This document shows, piece by piece, positions 62,502 to 64,000 of a DNA stretch of 64,000 nucleotides. Source of the stretch: Deinococcus sp. Marseille-Q6407 (lineage in GTDB: Bacteria; Deinococcota; Deinococci; Deinococcales; Deinococcaceae); contig NZ_CAMPFU010000002.1 of the NCBI RefSeq assembly GCF_946848805.1, positions 580,501-644,500 of the forward strand. Direction: 5' to 3'. Position 1 is the stretch's first letter. The number at the start of each line of letters is the position of its first letter. Both the position numbers and the translations under genes were made by a program. The notes under the pieces are model-generated. The model saw nothing but the letters and a program-made list of their open reading frames with translations, was not told where the DNA came from and made no database searches.

Positions 62502-64000
62502 TCAGCGCTTCCAGCGCGCCCCGTCCTTGGTGTCCTCAATGGTGATTCCGGCCTCGCTCAGCGTGCCGCGCAGCTGGTCAGCCTCGGCGTACTGCTTGTT
62601 CAGGCGGTAGTTCTGCCGGGCTTGCAGCACCAGTTCCATCAGCGCATCCACCAGTTCGGCGTCGTCCTGCCCGGCCGCTTCAGCGGCGCTGCCGGCAGCG
62701 AACAGGCCCAGCACGTCCCCACCCAGCGAGCGGAAAGCGTCACGGGCCTGTTCCAGCGCCCCGCGTGGCACCGGGCCGGCGGCCAGCGCCGCGTTCAGGT
62801 CGCTGCTCAGGCCAAACAGCTCAGCCACCGCTTTGGGCGTGCTGAAATCGTCACGCATGGCATCCTCGAAGGCCTGCACATGTCCGGCAATCTTCTGCTC
62901 CAGCTCAGCGTCCTGGCCTTCCGGAGCGTCCCGCAGCCGGCGCTCCACTTCGGCCAGGGTGCCGGTCAGGCGAGCGTAGCCGCTCTGGGCACTGGCAAAA
63001 GCGTCCTCGTTCATCTCGGTATTGGTGCGGTAATGGCTGCTGACCAGCAAGAAGCGCACCACCATCGGGTCGTAGCGCTGCAGGATGTCGTGGATGGTCG
63101 TGAAGTTGCCCTTGGACTTGCTCATCTTCTCGCCATTGATGGTCAGCATGTTGTTGTGCATCCAGTAGCGGGCAAACGGGTGCCCGGCCGCCTCGGCCTG
63201 GGCAATTTCGGCCTCGTGGTGTGGGAACTGCAGGTCCAGGCCGCCGCCATGAATATCGAACCCCTCGCCCAGATATTTCAGGCTCATCGCCGAGCATTCG
63301 ATGTGCCAGCCGGGAAAGCCCAGGCTCCAGGGCGATTCCCAGCGCATCAGGTGGCTGGGTTCGGCCTTTTTCCACAGCGCAAAGTCTCGCGGGTCGCGCT
63401 TTTCTTCGCGCACGGCCTCGCGGGTGCCTTCGGCCTGCTCCTCCAGCCGGCGGCCCGACAGCTTGCCGTACTCAGGCCAGGAATACACGTCGAAATACAC
63501 GCTGCCCTGTGACTCATAGGCGTGGCCACGCCGGATCAGTTCCTCAATCAGTTCGATTTGTTCGGGAATGTGGCCGGTGGCGCGCGGATTCACGCTGGGC
63601 CGGCGCACGTTCAGCGCCCGCATATCGTCCGCGAAAGACCAGAAATACTTGTCGGCCACTTCCATCGGCTCCAGCTGCTCCAGCCGGGCGCGGGCCTGCA
63701 ACTTGTCCTCGCCGTCGTCCGCGTCGTTTTGCAGGTGGCCCACATCGGTGATGTTGGATACGAAGCGCACCCGGTACCCGAAATGCTCGAAGGTCCGCCG
63801 CACCACGTCAAAGGCCACGTTGGCCTTGGCGTGACCCAGGTGGGCGTCGGAGTAAACCGTCGGGCCGCAGAGGTAAAAGCCCACGTGACCGGGCGTAGCC
63901 GGCACGAAGGGCACTTTCTGGCGCTGCATGGTGTCGTACAGCTGAATGTTGGGCAGCTGAACGTTGGGCAGCTGAATATCGGGATCGGGCAGGTGGGCCG
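62502..64000 (-). CDS. cysS: Cysteinyl-tRNA synthetase (5' end outside window)
   Basis: Class I CysRS. Zinc/active-site [17 protein letters not shown] (HIGH-type HLGH), [11 protein letters not shown] zinc ligands, and KMSKS motif [11 protein letters not shown]. An ATG at 63929 falls inside the usual N-terminal sequence ([12 protein letters not shown]), and the frame stays open to the window edge, so the true start is upstream. The N-terminal extension contains a 15-bp near-perfect tandem repeat (63948-63977) coding [10 protein letters not shown] units. Confidence 0.93.
   Translation of the reverse strand, partial: AHLPDPDIQLPNVQLPNIQLYDTMQRQKVPFVPATPGHVGFYLCGPTVYSDAHLGHAKANVAFDVVRRTFEHFGYRVRFVSNITDVGHLQNDADDGEDKLQARARLEQLEPMEVADKYFWSFADDMRALNVRRPSVNPRATGHIPEQIELIEELIRRGHAYESQGSVYFDVYSWPEYGKLSGRRLEEQAEGTREAVREEKRDPRDFALWKKAEPSHLMRWESPWSLGFPGWHIECSAMSLKYLGEGFDIHGGGLDLQFPHHEAEIAQAEAAGHPFARYWMHNNMLTINGEKMSKSKGNFTTIHDILQRYDPMVVRFLLVSSHYRTNTEMNEDAFASAQSGYARLTGTLAEVERRLRDAPEGQDAELEQKIAGHVQAFEDAMRDDFSTPKAVAELFGLSSDLNAALAAGPVPRGALEQARDAFRSLGGDVLGLFAAGSAAEAAGQDDAELVDALMELVLQARQNYRLNKQYAEADQLRGTLSEAGITIEDTKDGARWKR
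63948..63977 (-). repeat. 15-bp tandem repeat within cysS
   Basis: Units at 63948-63962 and 63963-63977 differ at one base and are followed by a partial third copy. They keep frame and repeat a five-residue QLPN[VI] unit at the CysRS N-terminus. Confidence 0.7.

Overview
The window looks like chromosomal DNA from a Deinococcus species (phylum Deinococcota). The evidence is the high G+C content, a Gfh1-type Gre factor, a paired set of DUF2382 stress proteins, a split MnmC, and above all the start-site architecture. At more than twenty genes a TAnnnT -10 box ends 5-8 nt before the start codon, with no room for a leader or Shine-Dalgarno (SD) sequence. This is the signature of leaderless transcripts, known to be abundant in Deinococcus. 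Genes inside operons use SD sequences or stop/start overlaps instead. There is no CRISPR array, prophage or recognisable tRNA/rRNA gene.

Layout. 1-5.4 kb: a broken serine hydrolase, an FAH-family hydrolase, a class III aminotransferase, purU and a small exported protein. 5.4-17 kb: recQ, then a glycerol/dihydroxyacetone locus: dhaKLM, a convergent SorC-family regulator, a membrane alpha/beta hydrolase broken by an amber codon, glpF, glpK and glpD. A shared palindrome GARCANNTGYTC lies before the hydrolase, glpF and glpD and suggests one regulon. 17-30.9 kb: a lipoprotein, an icmF-like acyl-CoA mutase pseudogene with two lesions, lysS, gfh1, an acyl-CoA dehydrogenase, an RlmI-like methyltransferase, mraY, the split tRNA-modification pair mnmD/mnmC1 and two DUF2382 proteins.

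31-37 kb is a thiamin salvage block: a TPP riboswitch, thiB, thiP, thiQ and thiamin pyrophosphokinase, with an isochorismatase-like gene on the opposite strand sharing a bidirectional promoter with thiQ. 37-44.7 kb: DUF2243 and CtaG membrane proteins joined by ATGA overlaps to a 14-residue mini-ORF and a further membrane protein; an S66 peptidase; msrPQ; a MarR regulator with a P450; and a two-domain GNAT enzyme behind a leader-peptide attenuator. 45-57 kb is mostly housekeeping: prfA (with a leaderless upstream ORF), Nudix, an RluD-like synthase, DUF99, DUF4142, infC (AUA start), ybaB, recR, a winged-helix protein, an AlbA_2/HATPase regulator, hpt, a histidine phosphatase and purM. 57-64 kb: two uncharacterised proteins, an apparently intact IS element whose left end falls in the -35 region of a neighbouring gene, a DUF255 thioredoxin-fold protein, and cysS running off the right edge.

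Three genes carry inactivating lesions: an internal TAG in the first hydrolase, an internal TAG in the glycerol-locus hydrolase, and an early TAA plus a 5-bp tandem duplication in icmF. TAG also ends intact genes (dhaM, rluD), so recoding is unlikely. Recent gene decay or assembly error are the alternatives. The strongest candidates for undescribed biology are the GNAT attenuator, the leaderless mini-ORFs coupled to prfA and to the ctaG cluster, and the glycerol regulon palindrome.
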